A DNA stretch of 39,907 nt from an uncultured Desulfuromonadales bacterium (GTDB lineage: Bacteria > Desulfobacterota > Desulfuromonadia > Geobacterales > Pseudopelobacteraceae), in NCBI GenBank assembly GCA_903868145.1, contig CAIPTY010000092.1, positions 1-39,907 of the forward strand. Reading direction: 5' to 3'. Positions 18,555 to 27,848 of this stretch are shown here, in pieces. Each line of letters opens with the position of its first letter. Position 1 is the first letter of the stretch. The position numbers and the translations under genes are program-made. Under the pieces are notes generated by a model. The model worked only from the letters and a program-made list of their open reading frames with translations, was not told the origin of the DNA and made no database searches.

Positions 18555-19199
18555 ATGTTCTGGGATGATATTGTTCTGGTAACAGAACAGGTAGAAAAAC
18601 ATGGACTGAGACAACCTTTTGTCGACCTGGGCGGCATGATCCGCCCCTGTATCGCCGATTATTCTCTTACGCGAGATTCCGGAGAACAGGGTGATCGCTT
18701 TACCTATCTTGGGCAACGCCCCTTTGACCACATTGACCCAGAATACGAAATATTCAATCCCGACAAGGGATCACTATTGATCGAGGATCTTCCCTATTCT
18801 AACCGGGAAGCATTCGGAACAGCTTTATGCCTGAATGTGCTGGAGCACGTGGAAAATCCGTTTCGTGTCTTCGCCGCGCTCTATCAGATTATGAAACCGG
18901 ATTCTCTGCTGGTAGTCTCCACAGTTTTTTGTTTTCCCCATCATCCATCGCCGAATGATTTCTGGCGTTTCACCCCGGAATGCCTTCAATATTTGGCACA
19001 AAATGCCGGCTTTACGGTTCTGGAGGGAGGGTGGCGGTTGGATGTGCCTGCCGAATGGGGTATCCTGGATTTGCAGACGCAGCGCCTTCAACAGATCAAA
19101 TCAGTTTATGTCACTCTTACCAAAGCGGATTTTGTCCGGTGTCCTTGCGGACCTTTTACCCTGCCACAACGACTTCACCGTGATGGAGTACTCTGTTGA
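18555..19199 (+). CDS. Methyltransf_11-like SAM-dependent methyltransferase
   Basis: 214 residues, 11 bases after the previous gene, with ACAGGAG just upstream of ATG 18555. LNVLEHVENPFRVFAALYQIMKPDSLLVVS at about 94-123 is a clear motif IV to post-II region of methyltransferase type 11, and NDFWRFTPECLQYLAQNAGF is the usual following helix. The N-terminal motif I is poor: FVDLGGMIRPCIADY replaces the expected G-x-G-x-G loop, so the SAM site may be unusual. The gene ends in TGTTGA, overlapped by the TTG start of the next gene. Confidence 0.7.
   Translation: MFWDDIVLVTEQVEKHGLRQPFVDLGGMIRPCIADYSLTRDSGEQGDRFTYLGQRPFDHIDPEYEIFNPDKGSLLIEDLPYSNREAFGTALCLNVLEHVENPFRVFAALYQIMKPDSLLVVSTVFCFPHHPSPNDFWRFTPECLQYLAQNAGFTVLEGGWRLDVPAEWGILDLQTQRLQQIKSVYVTLTKADFVRCPCGPFTLPQRLHRDGVLC
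19185..19188 (+). promoter_or_regulatory. Ribosome binding site supporting a TTG start
   Basis: GGAG lies 7 bases before the TTG at 19196 and 19 bases before the ATG at 19208. It supports the TTG as start of the following glycosyltransferase and explains the TTGA stop/start overlap. Confidence 0.5.
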
Positions 19200-20263
19200 A
19201 AACGGCCATGCGTTATTATTGTACCTACTTTGATAAGGGGTACCTGATCCGGGCTGTCGCTCTGCATGCATCGCTAGTGCGACATGAGCAAAAGCCGTTT
19301 ACCCTGTTTGCCGTCTGCCTGGATGAGTTGACCCGCACACTTCTCCAACGAATGCAGCTTGTCGGGGTGGTGACTGTTCCGTTGCACGAAATTGAGGCAG
19401 GGGATGAACAGCTCCGGCAGGCTCGCTTGAATCGAAACCTTGTTGAATATTACTGGACATTGACCCCGACGGTTATCATCAGATTGCTGGAGAAATATTC
19501 CCAGGTTGACCTGATCACCTATCTTGACGCTGATCTTTACTTTTTTTCATCACCAGACCCCATATTCACAGAGTTTAAAAATTACAGTGTCCTTATGCAT
19601 GAGCATCGTTTTCACGAGGAATTCAAGCCGGCTCTGAAATACGGGCGATTCAATGTGGGACTACTCTGCTTCAGGCGAGACCGGCATGCGCTCGCGGTTC
19701 TGCAGTGGTGGCGTGAGCGTTGTAACGAATGGTGTTATGCCCGCCTTGAAGAGGGTCGATTCGGAGACCAGTTATACCTGGAGGATTGGCCCGAACGCTT
19801 TAATGGCGTGGGGGTGCTGGAACACATTGGAGCCGGTGTCGCACCTTGGAATAACATGCAGTACAGCTACACCCAGGGCGGAGACTGTGCGGTCAGGGTT
19901 GATGGATTACCGCTGATCTTTTACCATTTCCATGCCCTCTATTTTTCACATCCGAGATATGTCGTCTTATCAAAGCTGCTGGTTCACAAATTTCCTCTAA
20001 CTCTAGTGAAATACTGCTATTTGCCGTATATTAAGGCTCTGCATTGTGCTATCGAGAATGTTTGGGCCGTGCAGCCTTCTTTTGATTTCGGCCTATACGG
20101 TCAGTTTTGGCGTTCACATGCGGCCATAATTTTGAAAGCAGATCACATCACCTTCGACATGACTCAAGTGGATCAGCCTGCTCTCCAATTGACTCCACTT
20201 GATGAAGTATATTCATTGCTGAAGACATCACAGGTACCAGACGAGAATGGCTTACATGTCTGA
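19196..20263 (+). CDS. GT-A glycosyltransferase, GT8-like
   Basis: 355 residues from TTG 19196 (GGAG 7 bases upstream). The N-terminus YYCTYFDKGYLIRAVALHASL is typical of GT-A enzymes of the GT8-like nucleotide-diphospho-sugar transferase group. YLDADLYFF at about 109-117 holds the metal-binding D-x-D. FNVGLLCFRRD near 152 is the acceptor-side strand, GDQLYLEDWP follows, and HFHAL near the end supplies the final metal-ligand His region. Retaining chemistry would be expected from family resemblance. It is cytosolic and in an operon-like arrangement with the methyltransferase before it and the OGT-like gene after it. Confidence 0.75.
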   Translation: MKTAMRYYCTYFDKGYLIRAVALHASLVRHEQKPFTLFAVCLDELTRTLLQRMQLVGVVTVPLHEIEAGDEQLRQARLNRNLVEYYWTLTPTVIIRLLEKYSQVDLITYLDADLYFFSSPDPIFTEFKNYSVLMHEHRFHEEFKPALKYGRFNVGLLCFRRDRHALAVLQWWRERCNEWCYARLEEGRFGDQLYLEDWPERFNGVGVLEHIGAGVAPWNNMQYSYTQGGDCAVRVDGLPLIFYHFHALYFSHPRYVVLSKLLVHKFPLTLVKYCYLPYIKALHCAIENVWAVQPSFDFGLYGQFWRSHAAIILKADHITFDMTQVDQPALQLTPLDEVYSLLKTSQVPDENGLHV

Positions 20264-22130
20264 AAAAACATATCTTCTCGAGGCCGGTCAACATTTTGAC
20301 CGGAAAGAATTTGTCCAGGCTCTTCATGCGTACGAGATTGCGTATTTTCTGAGCCCCAATGACATTGAAGCCAGAACCGGTGTGGCTTTAAGCCTGTTTC
20401 ATGTTGGCAAATATGCCGAGGCTGTGCCTGCCCTGCTTGAACTGCTCACTCTAATACCAGATTCTGAACAATTGTCGCTTATTCTGGCAGAATCACTGAA
20501 CAGGTGCGGCCGCGTAACTGAAGCGGTACATCGCTTGTCAGAACTGGTTTCCAAATCCCCTGACAACATTGATGCTCAAGTCCGTCTGGGCAGGATTTAT
20601 CTCGACATGGAGAAATATCCCGATGCAAACCGGTGCCTTACAGCAGCTTTGGACATCGAGCCCAATCATGTGGAAGCCCTCGGATACATTGGGATGATGA
20701 TGATCAAACATTGTCAGTTTGATAATGCGCTCATGGTATTGCAAAAAGCATACGAACTCAGTCCGGGTGATATTCTGGTCTTAAACAATCTTGGGCGGGC
20801 CTGCAAGTTGATGGGGCATCATGACAAAGCGCTAGCATGGTATCAGGAGGCTCTGAAGGTCGACCAAAACCATCCCGTAGTCATTACAAATTACCTCTTT
20901 ACACTCAACTACTGTGATGGACCAGACCCTGAATTCATAACCTCAGAGCATGTAAGGCTGGCTCCCCATTTTCTCAATTCTGCGGTTCCGGAAATAACCC
21001 TTAAACAAATCGGATCATCCTCGGAGCGACTTCGAATAGGATATGTTTCCGGAGATTTTTATACCCATTCTGTTTCATATTTTATCGAGCCGATTCTACA
21101 GAATCACAACTATCAGAGATTCGAAGTGTACTGTTATTCTTTGGGCTTAACAAATGACGTAACTACAAAACGTCTGAAGGCTCTGCCCTGCCAGTGGCGC
21201 GACATGACGACAGAGCCTCCGGAAGGCCTTATTAAACAAATTAGAGAAGACAGGATCGATATCCTCGTTGATCTGGCAGGACTCACGGCAGACAATCGTA
21301 TCACTGTATTTGCCAATCGCTCGGCTCCCATACAGGTTTCCTGGATCGGATATCCAAATACCAGCGGTCTTGCCAACATGGATTATTATTTGACTGATTG
21401 CCTATGCGATCCCCCCGGCATGACCGACCATCTCTTTATTGAAAAACTCTGGCGACTGCCCAGGGTATTCTGCTGTTATCTTCCACCGATCGAATTTCCT
21501 GCCATCAGCCCGCCTCCTTTTTTGAGCAATGGTTATATAACCTTCGGCAGTTTTAATAATTTTGCCAAGGTGACGACAAGGCAGATTGCACTCTGGGCCA
21601 ACATTCTCCGATCGGTCCCCGGTTCCCGGCTCTATCTTAAGAGCATGGCACTTGGGGATAATTCTGTAAAGAATCGTGTTCTTGAGATATTTGCAGCCGA
21701 GGGGGTCTTGGCAGACCGCATACTCATGCGGGTTGTCACCACAACACCTCTGGAACATCTGCAGGAGTATTCCAAAGTGGACATCGCACTGGATACTTTT
21801 CCGTACCATGGTGCAACAACCACATGTGAAGCACTCTGGATGGGCATCCCCGTAATTACCCAGGCCGGGGTTTCGCATGTGTCACGTGTCGGTGTATCGC
21901 TGTTGCAGCAGGTTGGATGTTTGGAACTTGCTGCCCAGTCTGCAGAAGAGTATGTGGAGCGAGCCGTTTCTCTGGCTGGTTCCAGCGAAAAGCTGATCCT
22001 GATGCGCAACAATCTAAGGATGTTGATGGCTGGTTCCGCGTTGATGGATCAGGCCGGCGTAACCCGTGAAGTTGAAGAGGCATATGCAAGAATGTTCGAG
22101 GCTGCCTGCAAGGAAAGGTGTTATCGTTAA
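20247..22130 (+). CDS. TPR + GT41 O-GlcNAc transferase-like (SPINDLY/OGT) protein
   Basis: 627 residues from ATG 20247; ATG 20256 is an equal alternative and neither has a strong ribosome binding site. Residues 1-225 are TPR repeats. The rest is a GT41 catalytic region: IGYVSGDFYTHSV near 265-277 with the conserved His, VDLAGLTADNRITVFANR and APIQVSWIGYPNTSG, MDYYLTD, FGSFNNFAKVT near 433-443 with the Lys that contacts UDP in the human enzyme, and LDTFPYHGATTTCEALWMGIPVIT near 515-538. GT41 enzymes transfer GlcNAc (or fucose in plant SPY) to Ser/Thr of proteins in the cytoplasm. It is thus the best candidate in the locus for attaching the first sugar to flagellin. Donor identity is inferred. 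The stop overlaps the next ATG (TAATG). Confidence 0.88.
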   Translation: MAYMSEKTYLLEAGQHFDRKEFVQALHAYEIAYFLSPNDIEARTGVALSLFHVGKYAEAVPALLELLTLIPDSEQLSLILAESLNRCGRVTEAVHRLSELVSKSPDNIDAQVRLGRIYLDMEKYPDANRCLTAALDIEPNHVEALGYIGMMMIKHCQFDNALMVLQKAYELSPGDILVLNNLGRACKLMGHHDKALAWYQEALKVDQNHPVVITNYLFTLNYCDGPDPEFITSEHVRLAPHFLNSAVPEITLKQIGSSSERLRIGYVSGDFYTHSVSYFIEPILQNHNYQRFEVYCYSLGLTNDVTTKRLKALPCQWRDMTTEPPEGLIKQIREDRIDILVDLAGLTADNRITVFANRSAPIQVSWIGYPNTSGLANMDYYLTDCLCDPPGMTDHLFIEKLWRLPRVFCCYLPPIEFPAISPPPFLSNGYITFGSFNNFAKVTTRQIALWANILRSVPGSRLYLKSMALGDNSVKNRVLEIFAAEGVLADRILMRVVTTTPLEHLQEYSKVDIALDTFPYHGATTTCEALWMGIPVITQAGVSHVSRVGVSLLQQVGCLELAAQSAEEYVERAVSLAGSSEKLILMRNNLRMLMAGSALMDQAGVTREVEEAYARMFEAACKERCYR

Positions 22131-23761
22131 TGGCCGCCGATGCCGATTTCGAAGAGGGTTGCCGCCTCTATGGCACCGGACGTTTCTCCGAAGCAGAGAC
22201 CATCTTCAGGAGATGTCTGGAACTATTCCCAACAAATCCGGATCTGCTGAATGCCCTTGGTAGTTCCATTGATGCACGGGGCAGTTCAGAGGAGGCGATT
22301 CCATATCTGCAACTGGCAAGCCGGCTGCGGCCGGATAGCGCCCCTTTTCACCATAACCTTGCCAATGTTTTTCGGAGGGTGAACAACCGGGAGGAAGCCG
22401 AAAATGAATATCTTGAGGCACTCCGGTTCGACCCTCAAATGGTAGAGGCTCTGCATGGTCTTGGCAGCATGTATCTTGAGGATGATAAGCTTGACCCGGC
22501 TGAGGCATGCTTGCAAAGGGCGTTACTGAATTCACCCCGATTCGTGCTTGCCCTGCATGATCTGGGTCAGCTTCACCAGCGCAGGGGAAATCGGAAAGAG
22601 GCTGAGAACAGCTATCGTAGCTGCATTGACTCAGACGCCACTTTTGTACCTGCCCTGAACTCCCTCGGCATGCTGCTGTTACGTCAAAATATCGTGGATG
22701 AATCCCGAAAATGCTTCGAGCAGGCTATTGCTGTCGATCCATTTTATCTCCAGGCTCGCTGCAACCTTGCGGTAGCAGCCACATGGTGTGGTGAACTGGA
22801 TTTTGCCATTCGCGAACTGCGTGAAGCCACTCGTACAGCACCAAATGAAGGAGATCTCCATTTCAATCTCTCGTTGGCGCTGTTGGCCGCCGGTATGTAT
22901 GATGAAGGTTGGCAGGAGCATGAGTGGCGTTTTCATAAAGCCAACCCCGTACCTCTACGCCATACCGGCATTCCACGCTGGCAGGGTGAACCGCTCACAG
23001 GCAAACGTATTTTGATTCATGCAGAACAGGGATACGGTGATTCGTTGCAGTTTATCAGATATGCCCCCCTTCTGGCAAACCAGGGAGCCCTGGTTTATGT
23101 TGAGGGACAGGACAGGATAATATCCCCTCTTCTGGCAACGGTTCATGGTGTTTTGGGCGCTTATTCTCGGGGAGATGCACTCCCCGCAGTAGATCTGCAG
23201 ATTTCGATGATGAGTCTGCCCCTGGTTCTCGGGAATATATCCTGGCCGCCGCCGGCAGAGCAGTACCTGAATCCACCGGAGAGTTTGAAGCTTTATTGGC
23301 GTAAGCGCCTGTCTCTTCACAGTGGTCAAAAAATCGGCCTGGCCTGGGCAGGGCGTCCGGAGCATGAGAATGATTCAAACAGGTCCATCTCTGAGCAGGA
23401 TTTAGCGCCTTTTGGGAAACCGCGAGGAGTTTCATTTATCAGTCTTCAATTCGGTGCCAGAAAAGCACATGAGCTCCCGTTCACCATAACTGATTACTGC
23501 TCAGAAATCGACGGATTCTCCGAATCTGCGGCTCTGGTCAGTCAACTTGATCTGGTTATCACCGTAGATTCTGCAGTCGCGCATCTGGCGGGTGCTTTGG
23601 GCATTCCGGTATTTCTGCTTCTTCCCTGGAACCCGGATTGGCGCTGGGGGCACAAACTTAGTGAATCTCCATGGTATCCTGCCATGACTATCTTCCGTCA
23701 GTCCGTACCCGGATCCTGGAAAAACGCGATTGCAGAAGTAGCAAATATTTTGCCCAGCTAA
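22130..23761 (+). CDS. TPR protein with C-terminal GT9-like glycosyltransferase domain
   Basis: 543 residues. ATG 22130 overlaps the preceding TAA by one base, with AAGGAAAGG 11 bases upstream; the in-frame GTG at 22118 is less likely. TPR repeats fill about residues 1-255 with evenly spaced N-P/D-P turns. The C-terminal region resembles heptosyltransferase-like (GT9) folds: HAEQGYGDSLQFIRYA near 297-312, IGLAWAGRPEHENDSNRS, and VDSAVAHLAGALGIPVFLLLP near 478-498, which is the donor-binding T/S-A-V-A-H-L-A-G-A-L segment. Two other copies of the same architecture occur at 28988-31705 and 34091-35452. The substrate is unknown. Confidence 0.8.
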   Translation: MAADADFEEGCRLYGTGRFSEAETIFRRCLELFPTNPDLLNALGSSIDARGSSEEAIPYLQLASRLRPDSAPFHHNLANVFRRVNNREEAENEYLEALRFDPQMVEALHGLGSMYLEDDKLDPAEACLQRALLNSPRFVLALHDLGQLHQRRGNRKEAENSYRSCIDSDATFVPALNSLGMLLLRQNIVDESRKCFEQAIAVDPFYLQARCNLAVAATWCGELDFAIRELREATRTAPNEGDLHFNLSLALLAAGMYDEGWQEHEWRFHKANPVPLRHTGIPRWQGEPLTGKRILIHAEQGYGDSLQFIRYAPLLANQGALVYVEGQDRIISPLLATVHGVLGAYSRGDALPAVDLQISMMSLPLVLGNISWPPPAEQYLNPPESLKLYWRKRLSLHSGQKIGLAWAGRPEHENDSNRSISEQDLAPFGKPRGVSFISLQFGARKAHELPFTITDYCSEIDGFSESAALVSQLDLVITVDSAVAHLAGALGIPVFLLLPWNPDWRWGHKLSESPWYPAMTIFRQSVPGSWKNAIAEVANILPS

Positions 23762-23852
23762 TGCCCTACCGTTCAGACGCCCACTCTTGCATGAAAGTGT
23801 TCTGGCAAGGGTCGCTCGATTGCTGAATGATACTGATACACCAGGAGCAGAC

Positions 23853-24473
23853 ATGATCAATATGCAAAGAAATTTTTCGGAACTGAATAATTTTCTTGAC
23901 CGGATAGCCGACGAGGTTTACCCGGAGGCCCCCAGTTCCATTCACTCCGAAATAACGCTTGTGGCCTTGAAAAAACTGGAGGAGCTTTTCCCCTTGAAAC
24001 CCGGCATGAAGGTGGTTGATGTGGGGTGCGGCCAGGGGCCTGCCTTGGAATTTTTCCACTCCCGCTGCCTTGATTACCTCGGGATAACTCTGGGAGACGA
24101 GGATATTGCTGCCTGCCGAGCCAAAGGCTTCAAGGTCGAAAAGAGCGACCAGTCATTCCTTGCGCTTCCTCATAACAGTCAGGATCTGATCTGGGCACGA
24201 CATGTGATCGAGCACAGCATTTTTCCGTTTTTTACGCTTGAGGGTTTCAGAAGAGTTTTGCGCTCAGGGGGAATGCTCTATCTGGAGGCTCCGGCACCCG
24301 AGACTTCCTGTCACCATGAGCGCAATCCGAATCACTACAGTGTGCTCCCTAAGGCTTGCTGGAGATCATTGCTTGAGCGCAGCGGCTTTAAGGTATTGGG
24401 TGATATTGATTATGCATTTGAAGTACTTGCAGGATCAGACGTTTACTGGGGATTCTATTGTCTCAAATTGTAG
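23853..24473 (+). CDS. SAM-dependent methyltransferase
   Basis: 206 residues. ATG 23853 is chosen because AGGAG at 23843-23847 is 5 bases upstream; a TTG at 23787 in the same frame lacks such a site. Motif I VVDVGCGQGPALEF is at about 53-66, followed by LGITLGDEDIAACRAKG (strand 2) and SQDLIWARHVIEHS (motif IV) and RRVLRSGGMLYLEAP (motif VI). This is a complete class I fold, so it should be active. The acceptor, presumably a glycan hydroxyl or carboxyl, is not shown by the sequence. Confidence 0.75.
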   Translation: MINMQRNFSELNNFLDRIADEVYPEAPSSIHSEITLVALKKLEELFPLKPGMKVVDVGCGQGPALEFFHSRCLDYLGITLGDEDIAACRAKGFKVEKSDQSFLALPHNSQDLIWARHVIEHSIFPFFTLEGFRRVLRSGGMLYLEAPAPETSCHHERNPNHYSVLPKACWRSLLERSGFKVLGDIDYAFEVLAGSDVYWGFYCLKL

Positions 24474-24474
24474 C

Positions 24475-25317
24475 ATGTTGATCACGATTCTTAAAGTCAG
24501 GCAAATTGCAAATGTGAATATTGATATCTCAAAAATACTTGAACATGAGCCGACCCAGGACGAAAGGGTCATGCTCGAGCATTTTTCAATAATCAACAGC
24601 CTGGTTATTGATCTTGAAGCTCTGGCATTGTTCCGACTCTGCATGATGGTGTCGCCACACACGCGGGTTCTTGAAATAGGATCCTATCGCGGGGGATCAA
24701 CCGTGGCAATCGGTCACGCCGCCATGTTAAATCAACTCGACGTATTCTGCATTGACAGATGGTCCGAATATCAACAGCAATCCGATTTTAATCACATGGA
24801 CAAGGCTCAGTTGAATGACCTGCGAATATTGGCGGAGTTCATTGCGAACACATCCTTTATCAAAGACCGCCTCTTTATGCTCCGAGGGGATGCAGTTTCG
24901 TTCAGCCCTATATTGGGGTGCAATCTGTTTTCCCTTGTCTTTGTGGACGGAGCTCATGACTACTATTCTGTAGTTGATGATATCCTATGCGCACTCAAGG
25001 TAATTAAACCTGGCGGGATACTCTGCGGCCATGATTATCATTCCGCAGGAATAGATGTGAAAAAAGCTGTTCATGATGTCATTATGCTGTCTGAAACCAT
25101 TATCAGTAAGGGACTTATTGAGAACACGTCGATCTGGTACGCGGTCATTAAAGACCCGGAATATGAGTTGTTGCTGGTAAACGTTATCAAGCAAATGGCA
25201 CTTGGTAATTTCGTGGAGGCACTCGCACTGCTGACTGAAGGTAGCGAATCGGTAGAGCAGACCAAAGAAATTGATTGCCTGCGAAAAGGACTGGAGTTTG
25301 AGATCAGTCTACTCTGA
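24475..25317 (+). CDS. Methyltransf_24-like class I methyltransferase with C-terminal helical tail
   Basis: 280 residues from ATG 24475, one base after the previous stop. The open frame extends further upstream but only inside the preceding gene. VLEIGSYRGGSTVAIGHAA near 65-83 is motif I. VFVDGAHDYYSVVDDI near 155-170 with a following GGILCGHDY is the Methyltransf_24 signature, where the D-H/D pair often binds a metal or SAM. The C-terminal 45 residues look like a single TPR-type helix pair. The ribosome binding site is poor, so expression may depend on coupling. Confidence 0.7.
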   Translation: MLITILKVRQIANVNIDISKILEHEPTQDERVMLEHFSIINSLVIDLEALALFRLCMMVSPHTRVLEIGSYRGGSTVAIGHAAMLNQLDVFCIDRWSEYQQQSDFNHMDKAQLNDLRILAEFIANTSFIKDRLFMLRGDAVSFSPILGCNLFSLVFVDGAHDYYSVVDDILCALKVIKPGGILCGHDYHSAGIDVKKAVHDVIMLSETIISKGLIENTSIWYAVIKDPEYELLLVNVIKQMALGNFVEALALLTEGSESVEQTKEIDCLRKGLEFEISLL

Positions 25318-25415
25318 TTTTTGCCGGATGCCCATGACGTGCTATTCGCAACAAACAGTAAGTGATTATAATTCTGCACCATATTTCATTAAACGCACGC
25401 TTGCAGGTGACTTGA

Positions 25416-27404
25416 ATGATTGTTAAAAATTCCAGCTCCATCAGCAGATCTACTAAAATATGGCTGGCATATGTTGCCTATCCAATAACAACTGCAGTTT
25501 ATTTTGAGCGGGTCCTAAGGCAACGCTGCCTGACAACTACTATCGGCCCCCCTCTGCCTTCACTGCTTATTGAAAAGTGGCAACTCCAAAACATGAAGCT
25601 TCCACTTAACGAACAAGATATTTCAACTGATTTCACACCTGATATGGCGAAGATTGTTAGCGATATCGCTCCTGAGTTTCTTCCTGACCTGTATATCTGG
25701 ATTGAATCGGTAGGTGGTTACGCTCCGCAACACCTCGAAGCGATACCATGTCCCAAAATATGTTATTTGATTGACTGCCATATTGCCATTTTGCCGCGTT
25801 TGGAGTGGGCAAAACAATTCGACATCGTATTTATTGCCCAATTGGAATATCTGGATGAATTCCGCAAACGGGGGATGTGTGCGCACTGGCTCCCCTTGGG
25901 GTGTGATCCTGATATACATTGCCGTTTTGATATTCCGAAGTTATATCCTATCGGCTTTGAAGGAAGTATTTCGGAAGGTTCTCGGCGTGAGATCCTGCTG
26001 AATGAATTATCCAACAGGATCTCAGTTCATTATGATCGCTGTTTCTGGGAGGATCGAGCCAAGCTGTTCTCTGAGTCAAAGATGATTTTTAATTCTGCTG
26101 CACAGCAAGACTTGAACATGAGGAATTTTGAGGTCATGTCGGCCGGTAGCCTCATTTTAACTGACATGGGAAAGAATAGCGGGCAAGACGAGCTCTTTAT
26201 TGATGGTGAAGACTATGCTGTTTACAACGATAACAACATAGTCGATATTGCACGTTTCTATCTGGACAATGAAGACCTCCGCGAAAGAATTGCTGCAAGA
26301 GGTCGGCGATTGGTTCATAACGCTCATACGATAGGCCACAGGGTGGATGATTTATTGGCAGTGGCCCTTGGCGGCAAAAGAGAAACATACTCGGCTAAAG
26401 AATTGAGGGAACGTTCGTTGGCCGGAGTGCCCACTTTCTATGAGGAAGTACTTGAAAGTATTGGTATTGGCGCTCCCGTCCGAAGTTTTGTGATTCCGGT
26501 CTTAGACTACTCGCCGGCAAGCGAGTACAATATCAGGACGCTGCTTGATGATCTGGAAACTATTGAAGGGGAAGTCATTGTCGTATTCAATGGCTCCACG
26601 GTGGGAGAGGAATTGAAGAGTCATCCCCGGATTACCAGATATGCCATCATGAAGCAGAACGTTGGGGTCGCCAGAGGTTGGAATATAGGTTTGGATATGG
26701 CCGAGTCAGATGTCGTATTCATTCTGAATGCTGATGTTCATATAGGTCCAGAGGCAGTGGCGGTGGTTGAGAAAGGGTTAAAGACTCTTCCTTTAGCCGC
26801 CTGCGTCGGTCCTCAGGGGGCTTTCGTTAAGTATCCAATTTGTTCGGACTATTGTTATCTCGACAAGGGCAGCTTCAGGGATCCAACGGAGGTAGATGCC
26901 GTCTCAGGTTTTTTGTTCGCGGTTAACAAAAGATTATTCGTAGAATATGGTATTCAGTTCGAGAACGGATTTACCCCCTGCTTCTTTGAAGAATGGGATA
27001 TAGCCCTACAGATCAAGCGGGCGGGCTTAAAAAACTATGTAGTTCCCACAACTGCATATAACCATCATTGGAGTGGGACCATAGCGGCATTGCGTGCTAT
27101 ACCGTATATGGGACGTGAGGAAGTAGCCAAAGAAATTATTCTTCGCAACCGTCAGCTCTTTCTGGTCAAATGGCGTCACATATCCCGGAGCATGAATAAA
27201 CCCGAATTACTGGAAAGCCTCTGGAAAGAGTATTTGCTGAACGCTGGCGGAGTTGCGTTGCGTGACGGGAACGCACAAGTGACAGCAGAGACCGCTGAAA
27301 AATTGCGCATATATTTTTCAGAGGATCCAAGAGCCAGCGCTTTTATAAGGATGGCGACCCTTCAGGGTCTAAAGCACCATATCAATAAGGAAAAATCGGC
27401 TTGA
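25416..27404 (+). CDS. Two-domain glycosyltransferase: CgeB-like GT-B plus GT2
   Basis: 662 residues. ATG 25416 follows CAGGTGA at 25404-25410. The 98-base gap before it (25318-25415) has no recognisable promoter. Residues 1-310 are CgeB-like: CYLIDCHIAI and DIVFIAQLEYLDEF in the first half, MRNFEVMSAGSLILTDMG near 235-252 in the donor half. Residues 355-570 form a GT2: FVIPVLDYSP near 359, VVFNGS, KQNVGVARGWNIG, LNADVHIG near 437-444 (the acidic metal site), VSGFLFAVNKR and EEWDIALQIKRAG. Both modules retain their key motifs. Such a fusion could add two sugars in sequence. C-terminal 80 residues are helical and unassigned. Confidence 0.8.
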   Translation: MIVKNSSSISRSTKIWLAYVAYPITTAVYFERVLRQRCLTTTIGPPLPSLLIEKWQLQNMKLPLNEQDISTDFTPDMAKIVSDIAPEFLPDLYIWIESVGGYAPQHLEAIPCPKICYLIDCHIAILPRLEWAKQFDIVFIAQLEYLDEFRKRGMCAHWLPLGCDPDIHCRFDIPKLYPIGFEGSISEGSRREILLNELSNRISVHYDRCFWEDRAKLFSESKMIFNSAAQQDLNMRNFEVMSAGSLILTDMGKNSGQDELFIDGEDYAVYNDNNIVDIARFYLDNEDLRERIAARGRRLVHNAHTIGHRVDDLLAVALGGKRETYSAKELRERSLAGVPTFYEEVLESIGIGAPVRSFVIPVLDYSPASEYNIRTLLDDLETIEGEVIVVFNGSTVGEELKSHPRITRYAIMKQNVGVARGWNIGLDMAESDVVFILNADVHIGPEAVAVVEKGLKTLPLAACVGPQGAFVKYPICSDYCYLDKGSFRDPTEVDAVSGFLFAVNKRLFVEYGIQFENGFTPCFFEEWDIALQIKRAGLKNYVVPTTAYNHHWSGTIAALRAIPYMGREEVAKEIILRNRQLFLVKWRHISRSMNKPELLESLWKEYLLNAGGVALRDGNAQVTAETAEKLRIYFSEDPRASAFIRMATLQGLKHHINKEKSA

Positions 27405-27428
27405 AAGTGTCTGTCGAAGGAGGTGGCC

Positions 27429-27825
27429 ATGAAAGTTGTTATTCTTTGCGGAGGTCAGGGAACCCGCATTCGGGATACAACGCCGGAATTTTATTCCTTT
27501 GGAAGATGTTGCCCATGCAGTCGAGCACTTTCTTTTTCTGGAGCCATCCGCATGTGAAGACGGTTTATTCAACCTAGGAGGAGAATCGACGCCAAAAATC
27601 GTCGAGATTGCAGAAAAAATTGCCACCCGTTGCAAGATCGTCCTCGGCTACACACCTGAAATTTGTAGACCAACGCCATCATCCAACGAAGTTTGTGATG
27701 ATTTTAGCTTCCGTATTGAAAAACTCAAGGCAACGGGCTTCTGCCTGTTGGGAGATATTGACGCAGAAGTAGATGCGACCCTGCTTCTATACCGTCACGC
27801 ATTCGGGACCAACGAACAAGGATAG
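27429..27825 (+). pseudogene. Deletion-fusion remnant: nucleotidylyltransferase start joined to epimerase end
   Basis: A strong ribosome binding site (AAGGAGGTG at 27417-27425) precedes ATG 27429, whose frame reads MKVVILCGGQGTRIRD, the unmistakable N-terminus of a sugar-1-phosphate nucleotidylyltransferase with its G-G-x-G-T-R nucleotide loop. After about 16-18 codons the similarity stops and this frame ends at 27557 (42 residues). From about 27481 the +1 shifted frame reads RRNFIPLEDVAHAVEHF, then LFNLGGEST, the C-terminal third of an NAD-dependent sugar epimerase/dehydratase, running to 27825. The two pieces belong to two different enzymes and lie in different frames, so an internal deletion joined near 27465-27487 best explains them. 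Neither part can be functional by family standards. Confidence 0.8.
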
Positions 27826-27848
27826 TGCTTGTTTGAAAATGAGGGGAT

